Below, in pieces: positions 53,933 through 61,850 of a DNA stretch of 64,000 nucleotides (positions within the stretch are counted from its first letter, which is position 1; each line of letters begins with the position of its first letter). The position numbers and the translations under genes were made by a program. The notes under the pieces were generated by a model that worked only from the letters and a program-made list of their open reading frames with translations, was not told the DNA's origin and made no database searches. Origin of the DNA: Carnobacterium gallinarum DSM 4847 (GTDB lineage Bacteria; Bacillota; Bacilli; Lactobacillales; Carnobacteriaceae). The stretch lies in the NCBI RefSeq assembly GCF_000744375.1, contig NZ_JQLU01000002.1, positions 1 through 64,000 of the forward strand. The letters run 5' to 3'.

Positions 53933-54211
53933 TTAATCATGCAAATATAACATTACCGTTACTATATCGCCACCGCTTTTCCCTATCGCGTCTCTAATTT
54001 CCTTATTGATTGAGATGATCTTATCTTCATCTTTCCTTGGAGCCAAATAAATGTTTTTCACTTCAAAATCGTCAATTGTACCAGATACTTTTAAATGTCC
54101 CCATCTCCCTTTATTATCAGCTGTTCCTGGTAGTCTAAGGTGATAAGTCCATGATCCAAATCCCTCTTTGTAATGTAATTTGAGTTTCTGATTGTCAATT
54201 ATTTTTATCAT
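53933..54211 (-). CDS. DUF1905-family protein
   Basis: 92 residues. HYKEGFGSWTYHLRLPGT, GRWGHLKVSGTIDDF, and ISINKEIRDAIGKSGGDIVT match the DUF1905 beta-barrel pattern closely. The family has no established biochemical role; members are small cytoplasmic proteins. It is a single gene on the minus strand. Length is normal and the frame intact. Confidence 0.85.
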   Translation of the reverse strand: MIKIIDNQKLKLHYKEGFGSWTYHLRLPGTADNKGRWGHLKVSGTIDDFEVKNIYLAPRKDEDKIISINKEIRDAIGKSGGDIVTVMLYLHD

Positions 54212-54385
54212 TTAAATAGCCCCATTTCTCATTCACTTTATCTATAGTTATGATACATGAAACTATCTAATATCGTGTATTTTAAAATAATGATCGTCTA
54301 AAAAAACACATATTATATTATATTAATTATTCTTTAAGAATACACTTAAAATAAGGATTTCTCTTGATCCATAGTTAGTTTATTA

Positions 54386-54544
54386 GTGCTATTGATTTTT
54401 GCTAATTTCTTTTCAGGCGTTTTATATGATCAATTTAATCTAGCTACAGATAATATGCTACTTATACTAACTTTTTATTCAGGTATCATATTTTTAATTC
54501 AAGTTTATTATACGTTTAAGAAAGAAAAACAAAAAAGTGTTTAG
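54386..54544 (+). CDS. Possible small membrane protein, 52 residues
   Basis: GTG start without a convincing ribosome site; two hydrophobic stretches (LLIFANFFSGVLYDQF and MLLILTFYSGIIFLIQVYY) and a basic end. It may be a fragment. After it, up to the Tn3 left end, a coding-like piece (ATQQDIIEDAVIFLST) runs into the transposon, so some gene was interrupted here. Confidence 0.3.
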   Translation: MLLIFANFFSGVLYDQFNLATDNMLLILTFYSGIIFLIQVYYTFKKEKQKSV

Positions 54545-54650
54545 AAACGCAATTTCTAATTAAAGCAACACAACAAGACATTATTGAAGATGCTGTTATT
54601 TTCTTAAGTACTGGGGTCAATGGAACATCTTAACGAAAAGTTGCGGTATA

Positions 54651-54757
54651 ATCGACTATTAAAAAATAGAAACGCTGATTTAACAGCATTTCTATTTTTT
54701 TTAGACTTTAAGGCTCCAAAATTGTCTGGAACAATCGAACGAAAAGTTGCGGTATCT
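54651..54757. repeat. Inner partial repeat of the Tn3 left end, with terminator
   Basis: Inside the left repeat a hairpin (AAATAGAAACGCTG with CAGCATTTCTATTT, then T-run, about 54656-54701) is followed by GGAACAATCGAACGAAAAGT and TGCGGTAT at 54728-54757, which repeats the inner half of the terminal repeat. Confidence 0.6.
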
Positions 54758-54772
54758 TTATAAACACGAACA

Positions 54773-57700
54773 TTAGAGAGAATCAGGTGTTTTTAATGGT
54801 CGTAATGATCCGTCTTCTAGACCTTGATTATACTGGAATGAATATTTACCAACAAAGTTTATATGCTCAAATAAAAGTGGAGATAATTTTCCTATAAGTT
54901 CTTCTGAACAGTCATATCCTTCTACTTTCATCTGCTCCAATACTTTTTCAAGATACAGTGTATTCCAATAAATTACTGCATTTGTTACAACGCTTAAAGA
55001 GGTTAACTGCTCCTCCATTCCATCAATATAAGTTTGATATAATTTTCCATTTCTTCCGTAAAATATACTTCTGCAAAGTGCATGACGTGATTCACCCTTA
55101 TTTAGCTGTTCAAGTATTTGACGAGCATAAATTTCATCTGAAAGATAGCGTAGTTGATGTTTGGTCTTATAAACCTTTCCATATTCTGTAATTGCTTTTC
55201 CAAGTGAAGTTGGTTGACCAGATCGTTGTAACGCTCGAGTTAGTTCAGTTGCATTGACTTTACCAGATTTCAGGGAACCTGCTACTCGAAGTATATCTTC
55301 CCAATGTTCTTCAATTAAATCAGTGTTAATTCGACTTTTAGTAACATCATTCAATAAACCATAATCAGCATTTTTTTCAATTCTCCATAGTTTGGTACCA
55401 TGTTTATTCGCAATTCTAGGACTAAATTGAAAACCTAGTAGTCCAAATAATCCAAAAATAAGGTCACTATATCCAGCTGTATCTGTCATTATCTGAGTGG
55501 GCTGTAATCCGCTGGTTTGATTAAGAAGTCCCTCTAATAAGTAAAGAGAGTCTCTTAACGTGCCTGATACAACCATTCCATGGAAACCAATATAATGATC
55601 TGAAACAAAGTTATAGAAAGTGATTCCTCGGCCTTTGCCAAAGTATTTTGGATTACTAGCAGAGTAAAGTGATCTTTGCGGTGTTATATACCGAATTCCA
55701 TCTGCAGACGCCATTTCTCCATTTCCCCAAGCAAGAGCCAGTTCCAATTTCTTATGTGAATGAATAATTTTTTGATTAGCTGCAGTTAAGGTATCAATAC
55801 GTAAGTATTGATGAGCTACATAGGTGAGCCTATCATACTTCAAACTATCAATATTATTTTTGGAAACTGGAGAAAATCCAATATTACATGATTCCGCTAA
55901 CAATACTGCTAAAATACTAATATCTAACTGTTTCATTCTGGATTCTTTCTCATTTAAATGTTTAAAGGATTGAGTTAACCCAACTCGTTGGTTTACTTCC
56001 AATAATAAATCGGATAAATCAATGCTAGGCATGAGTTGGCGCACACGTGATTTAAACTCTTTTTCATTAGGCTGCTCATTTCCCTTTTTCAAATTTGAAA
56101 CAACTACTTTTACTTCACCATTTATTTCTTCAAGCCTTGCCATATTAGATGCATCCCAATTTGATTGTGTTTCTATAAAAGATAGAGACAAATCTTCGCT
56201 TAATTTTTGTACAGCTAAGGTGCCTGAAGAAGGTAAGTCAAGTTGAGTAATCAAAACTTCCCGTTGCTCTATCCACGTAGAATCATCCAATAAATAGCTC
56301 ATTGGGTCTGCATATTTTTCACTATTAGTAACAAATATGTCATGCTTTTTTAATCCTTGAAAGAGAAGTTCTAGCCCAGCAATTAACACGCACTGATTTA
56401 CTGAAGTGGGATTTTCATGTATATAATATTGCCATTTTTTAGATAAACAGGGTTCAATATCATAAAAATGGTCTAGTGTTATTGGTTTTGGAAAAACTTC
56501 TTTTATCTTTTCCCAAACGACTAAGCTATCTGCCCCGTAATTGTTACCTTCAAAGTTAATGGATAAAAGAATAGAGGGGATGAACTTTTTAATTTTCCTG
56601 AATGCTTTGCGAAGTTCATTAATTGCAATGGGTTCTTGCTCGTTACGAACAATATCCTTAACTTGAAAAATGGCTGCATCCATTTCTTCTTTTTGAAATT
56701 TATCTGAAATAACTTTTCGAATTTCTTGGTTAGTAATGGATTCGTCAAATAAAAGTTCTACAATTTTTGATAACGTAAGAGCAGCTCGATCTAAATCTTT
56801 TATTGTTCTCATTCGATCTTTTATTTCTTTATTTTTTGCACGTCTAAAAATAGCATCTACATATTTTGATAGTGCTAAAAGTTGTTCGTCCATTGCTTTT
56901 TTCTGATGTTCATAAACAAATGCCACTAAATGAGCTATTTGGCGATTTAGTGGCATTCTTTGTATAGCTTGAGCTTTTGCTTTGAAAGCATAGCTGGCAA
57001 GTTTTTTTAATTTCCCTTCAGGAATTACAGAAAAGTCCCAGTTTTCTGTATGAAAAGATTGGAACATAATCAGTCTATTAAACCCACGAATAAGCTCCTT
57101 TTGACTTTCGTCAATCAAAGGGCTTCGTAAAATATCCATTTTAAGCGTTGCACCACGTATAGGCTCACCAACAAAATCAAATAATTCTAACAAACGTTCT
57201 ACCTCTGATGTAGCAGGAATCTCAGAAAGTAATTTATAGAGTTGTTTTTCAGAAGAATCAATAATTTTAGATACAAAGCGTTCAAAAGTAGAAAAACCTG
57301 GTAAAATAATTTTTTCATCCAAACATTTTTTTAATAGCATATCAAAAAGCATATTATCCGTCTCAGTTGTATACCATGACCGATCAAGTAACCAATCAGA
57401 TAAATATTTTTCTACTGCATTATCAGTAAATAGTACATAGTTATAGTAGTCTTGTATAAGTTTCATATGTTGCCAAATTGTTTGTTTACGTGTGTACCCA
57501 TAAAATTCCTTGTAGTCAATATTTAGTTGCGCAGCTAAATGCTGAATGACCACTATTGGAAGTGTTTCAAAATCAGATGTAAAGCATCCGAGGAACCTGA
57601 CGGTTCCTAGTTGAACTGCGAATCCTAATTTTGTGGACGATTTTTTCATTTTTGCAATAACCTCTTTATCAGAATCATTTAAATAAAAGTAGAGATTAAG

Positions 57701-57778
57701 TTGTTCTTTAGATGGCTCATTTATAAATTTCCCAAATCCTTCTTTGTGGTGTCCCTTCAATTGTTCAATTTCTACCAT
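54773..57778 (-). CDS. tnpA: Tn3-family transposase
   Basis: 1001 residues, standard TnpA length. The N-terminal DUF4158 DNA-binding region (LNLYFYLNDSDKEVIAKMKK, KLGFAVQLGTVRFLGCF) is followed by the DDE domain: Asp in QIMTDTAGYSDLIFGLF, and the final Glu in WNTLYLEKVLEQM. The frame is intact. GGGG lies before the ATG. It binds the 38-bp ends and makes cointegrates that the adjacent resolvase separates. Confidence 0.95.
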   Translation of the reverse strand: MVEIEQLKGHHKEGFGKFINEPSKEQLNLYFYLNDSDKEVIAKMKKSSTKLGFAVQLGTVRFLGCFTSDFETLPIVVIQHLAAQLNIDYKEFYGYTRKQTIWQHMKLIQDYYNYVLFTDNAVEKYLSDWLLDRSWYTTETDNMLFDMLLKKCLDEKIILPGFSTFERFVSKIIDSSEKQLYKLLSEIPATSEVERLLELFDFVGEPIRGATLKMDILRSPLIDESQKELIRGFNRLIMFQSFHTENWDFSVIPEGKLKKLASYAFKAKAQAIQRMPLNRQIAHLVAFVYEHQKKAMDEQLLALSKYVDAIFRRAKNKEIKDRMRTIKDLDRAALTLSKIVELLFDESITNQEIRKVISDKFQKEEMDAAIFQVKDIVRNEQEPIAINELRKAFRKIKKFIPSILLSINFEGNNYGADSLVVWEKIKEVFPKPITLDHFYDIEPCLSKKWQYYIHENPTSVNQCVLIAGLELLFQGLKKHDIFVTNSEKYADPMSYLLDDSTWIEQREVLITQLDLPSSGTLAVQKLSEDLSLSFIETQSNWDASNMARLEEINGEVKVVVSNLKKGNEQPNEKEFKSRVRQLMPSIDLSDLLLEVNQRVGLTQSFKHLNEKESRMKQLDISILAVLLAESCNIGFSPVSKNNIDSLKYDRLTYVAHQYLRIDTLTAANQKIIHSHKKLELALAWGNGEMASADGIRYITPQRSLYSASNPKYFGKGRGITFYNFVSDHYIGFHGMVVSGTLRDSLYLLEGLLNQTSGLQPTQIMTDTAGYSDLIFGLFGLLGFQFSPRIANKHGTKLWRIEKNADYGLLNDVTKSRINTDLIEEHWEDILRVAGSLKSGKVNATELTRALQRSGQPTSLGKAITEYGKVYKTKHQLRYLSDEIYARQILEQLNKGESRHALCRSIFYGRNGKLYQTYIDGMEEQLTSLSVVTNAVIYWNTLYLEKVLEQMKVEGYDCSEELIGKLSPLLFEHINFVGKYSFQYNQGLEDGSLRPLKTPDSL

Positions 57779-57962
57779 TTTAATCCCCCTGAGTGGTTAC
57801 CAAAAACCAATGTTTTTGTAACCTCATATTTTTTGAAACTCGATACTGAATAACTAGCTTTTCTAAGTTACAAAAACTAGTTATAAATAAGTTTACAAGA
57901 AACACTTGCAAAAATATAGTTATTTACCGATAATAAAGTAAAAGAGCATCAGGAGGAATTAT
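57779..57962. other. tnpA-tnpR intergenic region, probable res site
   Basis: Between divergent transposase and resolvase genes. It contains inverted pieces (AACTAGC...ACTAGTT, about 57851-57882) and AT-rich spacers as expected for resolvase subsites I-III and both promoters. The ribosome site AGGAGGA of tnpR is at its right end. Confidence 0.5.
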
Positions 57963-58547
57963 ATGATAATAGGATACGCAAGAGTGTCAAAAGATGAGCA
58001 ACATCTAGATCGACAATTAGATCAGTTAAAAAAATATGGAGTTGAAAAAATTATTAAAGAAAAATATACTGGAACAAAAAAGTCACGGCCAGGAATTGAA
58101 GAACTGTTAAAAATAATCCGGACAAATGATACAGTAGTTGTAGAAAGTATTTCTCGACTTGGTAGAAATACTTTGGATATATTGACTCTTCTTCAGCACT
58201 TAGAAAAAGAAAAGGTAGAATTCATTTCGTTGAAAGAAAATATGGATACTTCTACGCCTACCGGAAAAGCAATGCTCCAGATGATGAGTGTGATTGCTGA
58301 ATTAGAGAGGAATTTATTAGCCGAGCGTGTAAAAGAAGGAATAACTGCAAGCAGGAGACGTGGCGTAAATATTGGAAGACCAAAAATTCCTCAAGAAAAA
58401 TTGAATTTAGCAATGAGAATGTATGACAGTGGAGATTATTCGATTAAAGAAATTCTTGAATCTACCACTATTTCTCAAGGAACGCTTTATCGAGAAATAA
58501 ATAAAATGAAATTGAAAAAAATAGAAGATATAAAAAACGAAAGCTAA
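57963..58547 (+). CDS. tnpR: Tn3-family resolvase
   Basis: 194-residue serine recombinase. Catalytic Ser9 is in GYARVSKDEQHL; VVVESISRLGRNTLDIL and VIAELERNLLAERVKEG complete the core; the HTH end is YSIKEILESTTISQGTLYRE. It resolves cointegrates at the res site before it. It is divergent from tnpA, and its terminator abuts the right inverted repeat. Confidence 0.93.
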   Translation: MIIGYARVSKDEQHLDRQLDQLKKYGVEKIIKEKYTGTKKSRPGIEELLKIIRTNDTVVVESISRLGRNTLDILTLLQHLEKEKVEFISLKENMDTSTPTGKAMLQMMSVIAELERNLLAERVKEGITASRRRGVNIGRPKIPQEKLNLAMRMYDSGDYSIKEILESTTISQGTLYREINKMKLKKIEDIKNES

Positions 58548-58576
58548 GTTGTTACTCCAACCTAGCTTTCGTTTTT
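58534..58576 (+). terminator. Terminator of tnpR
   Basis: AAAACGAAAGCTA (58534-58546) pairs with TAGCTTTCGTTTT (58563-58575), followed by T. It overlaps the resolvase stop and abuts the right terminal repeat. Confidence 0.75.
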
Positions 58577-58636
58577 ATACCGCAACTTTTCGTAAAGATG
58601 TTCCATTGACCCCTAAGTGGGTAATCATTTTAAGAC

Positions 58637-59119
58637 TTAACTTTGAATGATAACAATTTCATTTTCATTTATGGGTTCTTCAAACCCTGAATAAAATCGT
58701 TTAAGGATATCCTCAGTAATTGGAAAAGCTGAATTAGCAGTTTGAGTTTGATTTCGAATTTCCAAGCGTTTTTTAAGTATGGCGTAATCGGCTTTGAGGT
58801 AAACTACTTGAATTTCTACTTCATAATCTTCTAGTAATTTACGATAACTATCTCGATGGCTCTTTGACCAAAAACTGGAATCTACGATAACATTTTTTCC
58901 TTTCTGCACATACTTAATAGTTAGTTCTTTCATCTTCGTGGATGATAAGGCCGACACTTTTTCATATTCTTCAGATTTGTAATCGACACCATATACGCCA
59001 TAATCTTCCCAGATAAGTTCATCTATAGATAGCCTTATGTATCCATCCTTTTCTTTTTCTTTTGAAAAAGTTGTCTTTCCTGCGCCGCTAACTCCACACA
59101 TTAAAATGACTTTATTCAT
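58637..59119 (-). CDS. P-loop kinase (AAA_33/zeta-like)
   Basis: 160 residues. Walker A is CGVSGAGKTTFSKE; then LSIDELIWEDYGVYG and KGKNVIVDSSFWSKSHRDSY, which give the substrate-binding Asp and Arg region, and the lid helix with Arg (LKKRLEIRNQ). This pattern is that of small P-loop kinases of the AAA_33 group, which phosphorylate nucleotides, antibiotics or other small molecules. The substrate is unknown. It is a lone gene beside the transposon. Confidence 0.8.
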   Translation of the reverse strand: MNKVILMCGVSGAGKTTFSKEKEKDGYIRLSIDELIWEDYGVYGVDYKSEEYEKVSALSSTKMKELTIKYVQKGKNVIVDSSFWSKSHRDSYRKLLEDYEVEIQVVYLKADYAILKKRLEIRNQTQTANSAFPITEDILKRFYSGFEEPINENEIVIIQS

Positions 59120-59287
59120 AAATTTTCTTCCTTTCTATATTATGAAATAGTATATCAATAGAGGAAAAGGAATTCAAATTTTAATTTTAAAATACAATGT
59201 TTAAAAAAAGATGATTGTTTTCCAAAGACCGCTGTTTTTTGATAATCATAGATTTTATTGTGTATCGTGTTAAACATATTTGTAAGC

Positions 59288-59325
59288 GAGGTCCCAAGCG
59301 CCTAAAGGGAATTTGTATCGATAAG
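59288..59325 (+). repeat. Degenerate Tn917-type terminal repeat (solo)
   Basis: GAGGTCCCAAGCGCCTAAAG followed by GGAATTTGTATCGATAAG is the second Tn917-like 38-bp end in the window, with a few substitutions from the one at 20862 and in the same orientation. No transposon genes accompany it. The rest of the gene-free 59120-59720 stretch holds the terminator and palindrome listed next. Confidence 0.65.
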
Positions 59326-59370
59326 ACTTGCAGCAAAATCTAATTAGCACTAGCTTATATTTTACATTTT

Positions 59371-59411
59371 AACAAATGACAATAGGGTATACTTTATTGT
59401 CATTTGTTTTT
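59371..59411 (+). terminator. Terminator-like hairpin
   Basis: AACAAATGACAATA (59371-59384) is perfectly inverted at 59395-59408, followed by TTT. No gene precedes it closely on the plus strand; it may be a relic of the lost transposon. Confidence 0.55.
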
Positions 59412-59593
59412 AATCCCATTTTTAGAACTATCTAGAGTGTAGTATGGGTGGTCATTAGAAAAATTTATTTATGGAATTAAAATCAACCAATAGGGTGTAA
59501 TCTATTGATTGATTTAACTTAAGTAGTTTATGTAGGTTTGCGTGCCACCATTAAAGTGCGCCATACTAAAATTACTAGTCACAATAAAAAAGG

Positions 59594-59631
59594 GGTAGTC
59601 AATAACTTATAAGTTCTTGACTACCTTTTTT
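59594..59631 (+). terminator. Terminator-like palindrome, copy 2 of a repeated element
   Basis: GGTAGTCAA (59594-59602) pairs with TTGACTACC (59617-59625) around AACTTATAAGTT, then T-run. Nearly identical to 19770-19810. Both copies lie near Tn917-type ends. Confidence 0.6.
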
Positions 59632-59720
59632 TCAAAGTAACTATATTAAGAATAATTTTTAAGAATTTATAGTTAATATTACAGAATAGATTTCTTAGAA
59701 AAATATCTATTCTAATGACA

Positions 59721-59906
59721 TTAATCCTCTAATGGATCAATAATATTCCCATTTTTATCTGTAACAGTACTTGTAATTGGTGTATCTCGATTTATTTTAT
59801 AGGATGTATAAATATTTCGAGTAAAATAAATCCCTATGAGAACTAAAAAGCTCAGAGATACAATAATAAATAAAGAAAACAGTTTTCTATTAATTGTTTT
59901 TTTCAT
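59721..59906 (-). CDS. Small single-pass membrane protein, 61 residues
   Basis: MKKTINRKLF, then one membrane helix (SLFIIVSLSFLVLIGIYF), then an outside polar tail ending DKNGNIIDPLED. I start at 59906 because AGTAGGTG precedes it. It follows the secreted protein gene at 59932 by 25 bases, so both share an operon. The function is unknown; an immunity or anchoring partner is possible. Confidence 0.6.
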   Translation of the reverse strand: MKKTINRKLFSLFIIVSLSFLVLIGIYFTRNIYTSYKINRDTPITSTVTDKNGNIIDPLED

Positions 59907-59931
59907 AGTATACACCTACTCTCTTAGCATC

Positions 59932-60429
59932 TTATTGAATCCCCTGTACATGGTAGTTCTGTCCAGTTCTAGGGTTATCGACAAGAAAATAGAAATACCC
60001 TGACGTATTTATTGTATACGGTGATCCGCTTAAAGGTAAATTATAACGTTGACTAACATTAGAAGGGTTTCCTGGATTAGCTATAGTATTTACACCAAAT
60101 CCACCTAATCTAAAGGTTAGTCTAAAGTTATTTGTAGTACTAGAAGAAAAGGAAATTCCACTATATCTAGTTCCCGATCCCGAAAAATTTTCTGACTGAT
60201 AAGATGCAGAGTTGTTAAGCCATTTAACTGTTGTTGGCGGGACAACTGCTCGTGTTACAAGGTTAGAGCTAATTTCGGGGCTAACTTCTATACCAAATTT
60301 ATCATAAATAACCACATCTGAATTATTAGATTCATCTGCATGTGCTACTGTATTTCCTGAAAAAGAGGGAAGTACAATTACTGACAATGTTGACAACATA
60401 AAAATTAAACTTACAATATTTTTTTTCAT
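59932..60429 (-). CDS. Secreted protein of unknown function, 165 residues
   Basis: MKKNIVSLIFMLSTLSVIVL with the cleavage site VAHA-DES gives a clear Sec signal peptide. The mature part (about 135 residues) is Ser/Asn/Gly/Thr-rich and beta-like (YSGISFSSSTTNNFRLTFRL, YTINTSGYFYFLVDNPRTGQ), with no cysteine and no LPXTG anchor. GGAGG precedes the ATG at 60429. It could be an extracellular enzyme inhibitor, adhesin-like or bacteriocin-like protein; no family is recognised. Confidence 0.7.
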   Translation of the reverse strand: MKKNIVSLIFMLSTLSVIVLPSFSGNTVAHADESNNSDVVIYDKFGIEVSPEISSNLVTRAVVPPTTVKWLNNSASYQSENFSGSGTRYSGISFSSSTTNNFRLTFRLGGFGVNTIANPGNPSNVSQRYNLPLSGSPYTINTSGYFYFLVDNPRTGQNYHVQGIQ

Positions 60430-60457
60430 AAAACGACCTCCAATATATTTTAATTTT

Positions 60458-60486
60458 ATTATACATAATATGAATATATTAGTAAA
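60458..60486 (-). promoter_or_regulatory. Promoter of the secreted-protein operon
   Basis: On the minus strand TTTACT (60486-60481) and TATAAT (60463-60458) are 17 bases apart, 29 bases before the start codon. Confidence 0.55.
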
Positions 60487-61176
60487 GGTGAAAAGCAAAT
60501 GTTTTTTAGATTTTTGAAAATGTAAGTGAAACTATCGTGTTCCAAAATTTAAAATCATCAATTAAAACACTAATAAAATTGATTATTGGTTAACAATATA
60601 ACACTCATATTTCTATATAGATAAATTATCCATACAAATTCCCTAACGCATTTTAACCTTTAAATTAAAAATTTTCTCATAATAAAATCGATCTAAATCA
60701 AAATAAACTTCCTGCGAAATGTTAAAACACGTTAAATTAAGGAAGGGTTGACTAAAAAAGATTAGACACCTGTCATTTCAAACGATTTTTTTGTGTACCA
60801 CTCATATTTAACAACAAGTGAGTACATTCTTTTTCATTTTAACCTTAAATTTATACACTCCTTTAAATTTCTGTTAAAATCCGTTCGCTAATACAAAATT
60901 AACATATTCGAGAATAATTAACAATTTATTATGATTTGATTTTACTATATACTTTATTTTTACTTCGATATACGCTATAATCCTGATGAAACACATCGAC
61001 GAAAATACAATTCTATTTCAAAGTTTAGTTTTGATAAAAATTAATAGACTTTACAATCGGAAATACTTTTAAATCGACTCTATTCAATTTTATTCCCAAT
61101 AATTGTTTGTCTAATTTGATTTTACTAAAACTTTGTAACAGATCCCTAAATACTAGCAAATATTGGAGGTATCATC
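60487..61176. other. Long AT-rich gene-free stretch
   Basis: About 690 bases without a credible ORF on either strand. I see the ribosome site of the following gene (GGAGG at about 61164) and only scattered short repeats. Nothing else can be supported. Confidence 0.5.
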
Positions 61177-61704
61177 ATGATAGCAAACTACCCTTTTCTT
61201 AGTCTTACTTGTTTTTTTATTCTATTATGCTACATTTCACTTATTTTATATAAAATTAAAGTCAAAATGTTTTATAAAAAAAACTCTTATCGTAAAATCA
61301 AGTTGAAAGATCACCCGCTCTATTTAATTTATCCTTTTGAAAAAAAAATATATGTATTTATTTGGATTCTTTACATTCTTTGGATTATATTAGCCACGGG
61401 TGGATTATTCTTGATTTTTTCAAATTCAGGTAGCAATAATAATCTTGTTAAACTTGGAATAATTTTTCAAGTACTAGCCACCTTCACCTCTTTTATCTTA
61501 GTTGCTAATTATTTCCGATTTTTAAAAAAAACAAAGTCCGCTATAAATAAATGGTCTATTTCTAATCCTTCAGAAGAAAAAAAATTTGTAGTTTTTCCTT
61601 CAAACATTGTAATTTATAAAAAAGTAGGATATATTAGCTTTTTACTTACTGAAATTTTTTTCATAGTATCAATTATTACAGAATATTTAAATATAGTGTA
61701 TTAA
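61177..61704 (+). CDS. Four-helix membrane protein, 175 residues
   Basis: Hydrophobic segments at about residues 5-27 (FLSLTCFFILLCYISLILY), 52-80, 92-115 and 148-172, with a basic loop (KKNSYRKIKLKDHP). No family recognised. GGAGGTATCATC precedes the ATG. A good terminator follows, so it is a single-gene unit convergent with the large cell-wall protein gene. The function is unknown. Confidence 0.65.
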   Translation: MIANYPFLSLTCFFILLCYISLILYKIKVKMFYKKNSYRKIKLKDHPLYLIYPFEKKIYVFIWILYILWIILATGGLFLIFSNSGSNNNLVKLGIIFQVLATFTSFILVANYFRFLKKTKSAINKWSISNPSEEKKFVVFPSNIVIYKKVGYISFLLTEIFFIVSIITEYLNIVY

Positions 61705-61709
61705 ATAAG

Positions 61710-61754
61710 AAGCAATTAGATTGGAACTATTATAACCAATCTAATTGCTTTTAA
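61710..61754. terminator. Terminator between convergent genes
   Basis: AAGCAATTAGATTGG (61710-61724) is perfectly inverted at 61740-61736 onward (CCAATCTAATTGCTT, 61736-61750), followed by TTAA. It serves the membrane protein gene and possibly the convergent gene. Confidence 0.65.
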
Positions 61755-61850
61755 CTATTTAAAACACCTAACTTATAATTCTCCTGAAATTCAACTCCTT
61801 AAACAGTTGACTGGCACCACTGGTAAGGAATTCTGTAATTGTTTTGCTTA

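Larger units (their letters stand above)
54613..58613. mobile_element. Cryptic Tn3-family transposon
   Basis: 4001 bp framed by 38-bp inverted repeats (54613-54650 and 58576-58613) that differ at one position; the outer sequence is GGGGTCAATGGAACATCTT. It contains only a transposase and a divergent resolvase, no passenger gene. The bases flanking it do not form a perfect 5-bp duplication (left GTACT, right TAAGT), so flanks may have rearranged. A second, partial inner copy of the left end lies at 54728-54757. Confidence 0.92.
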
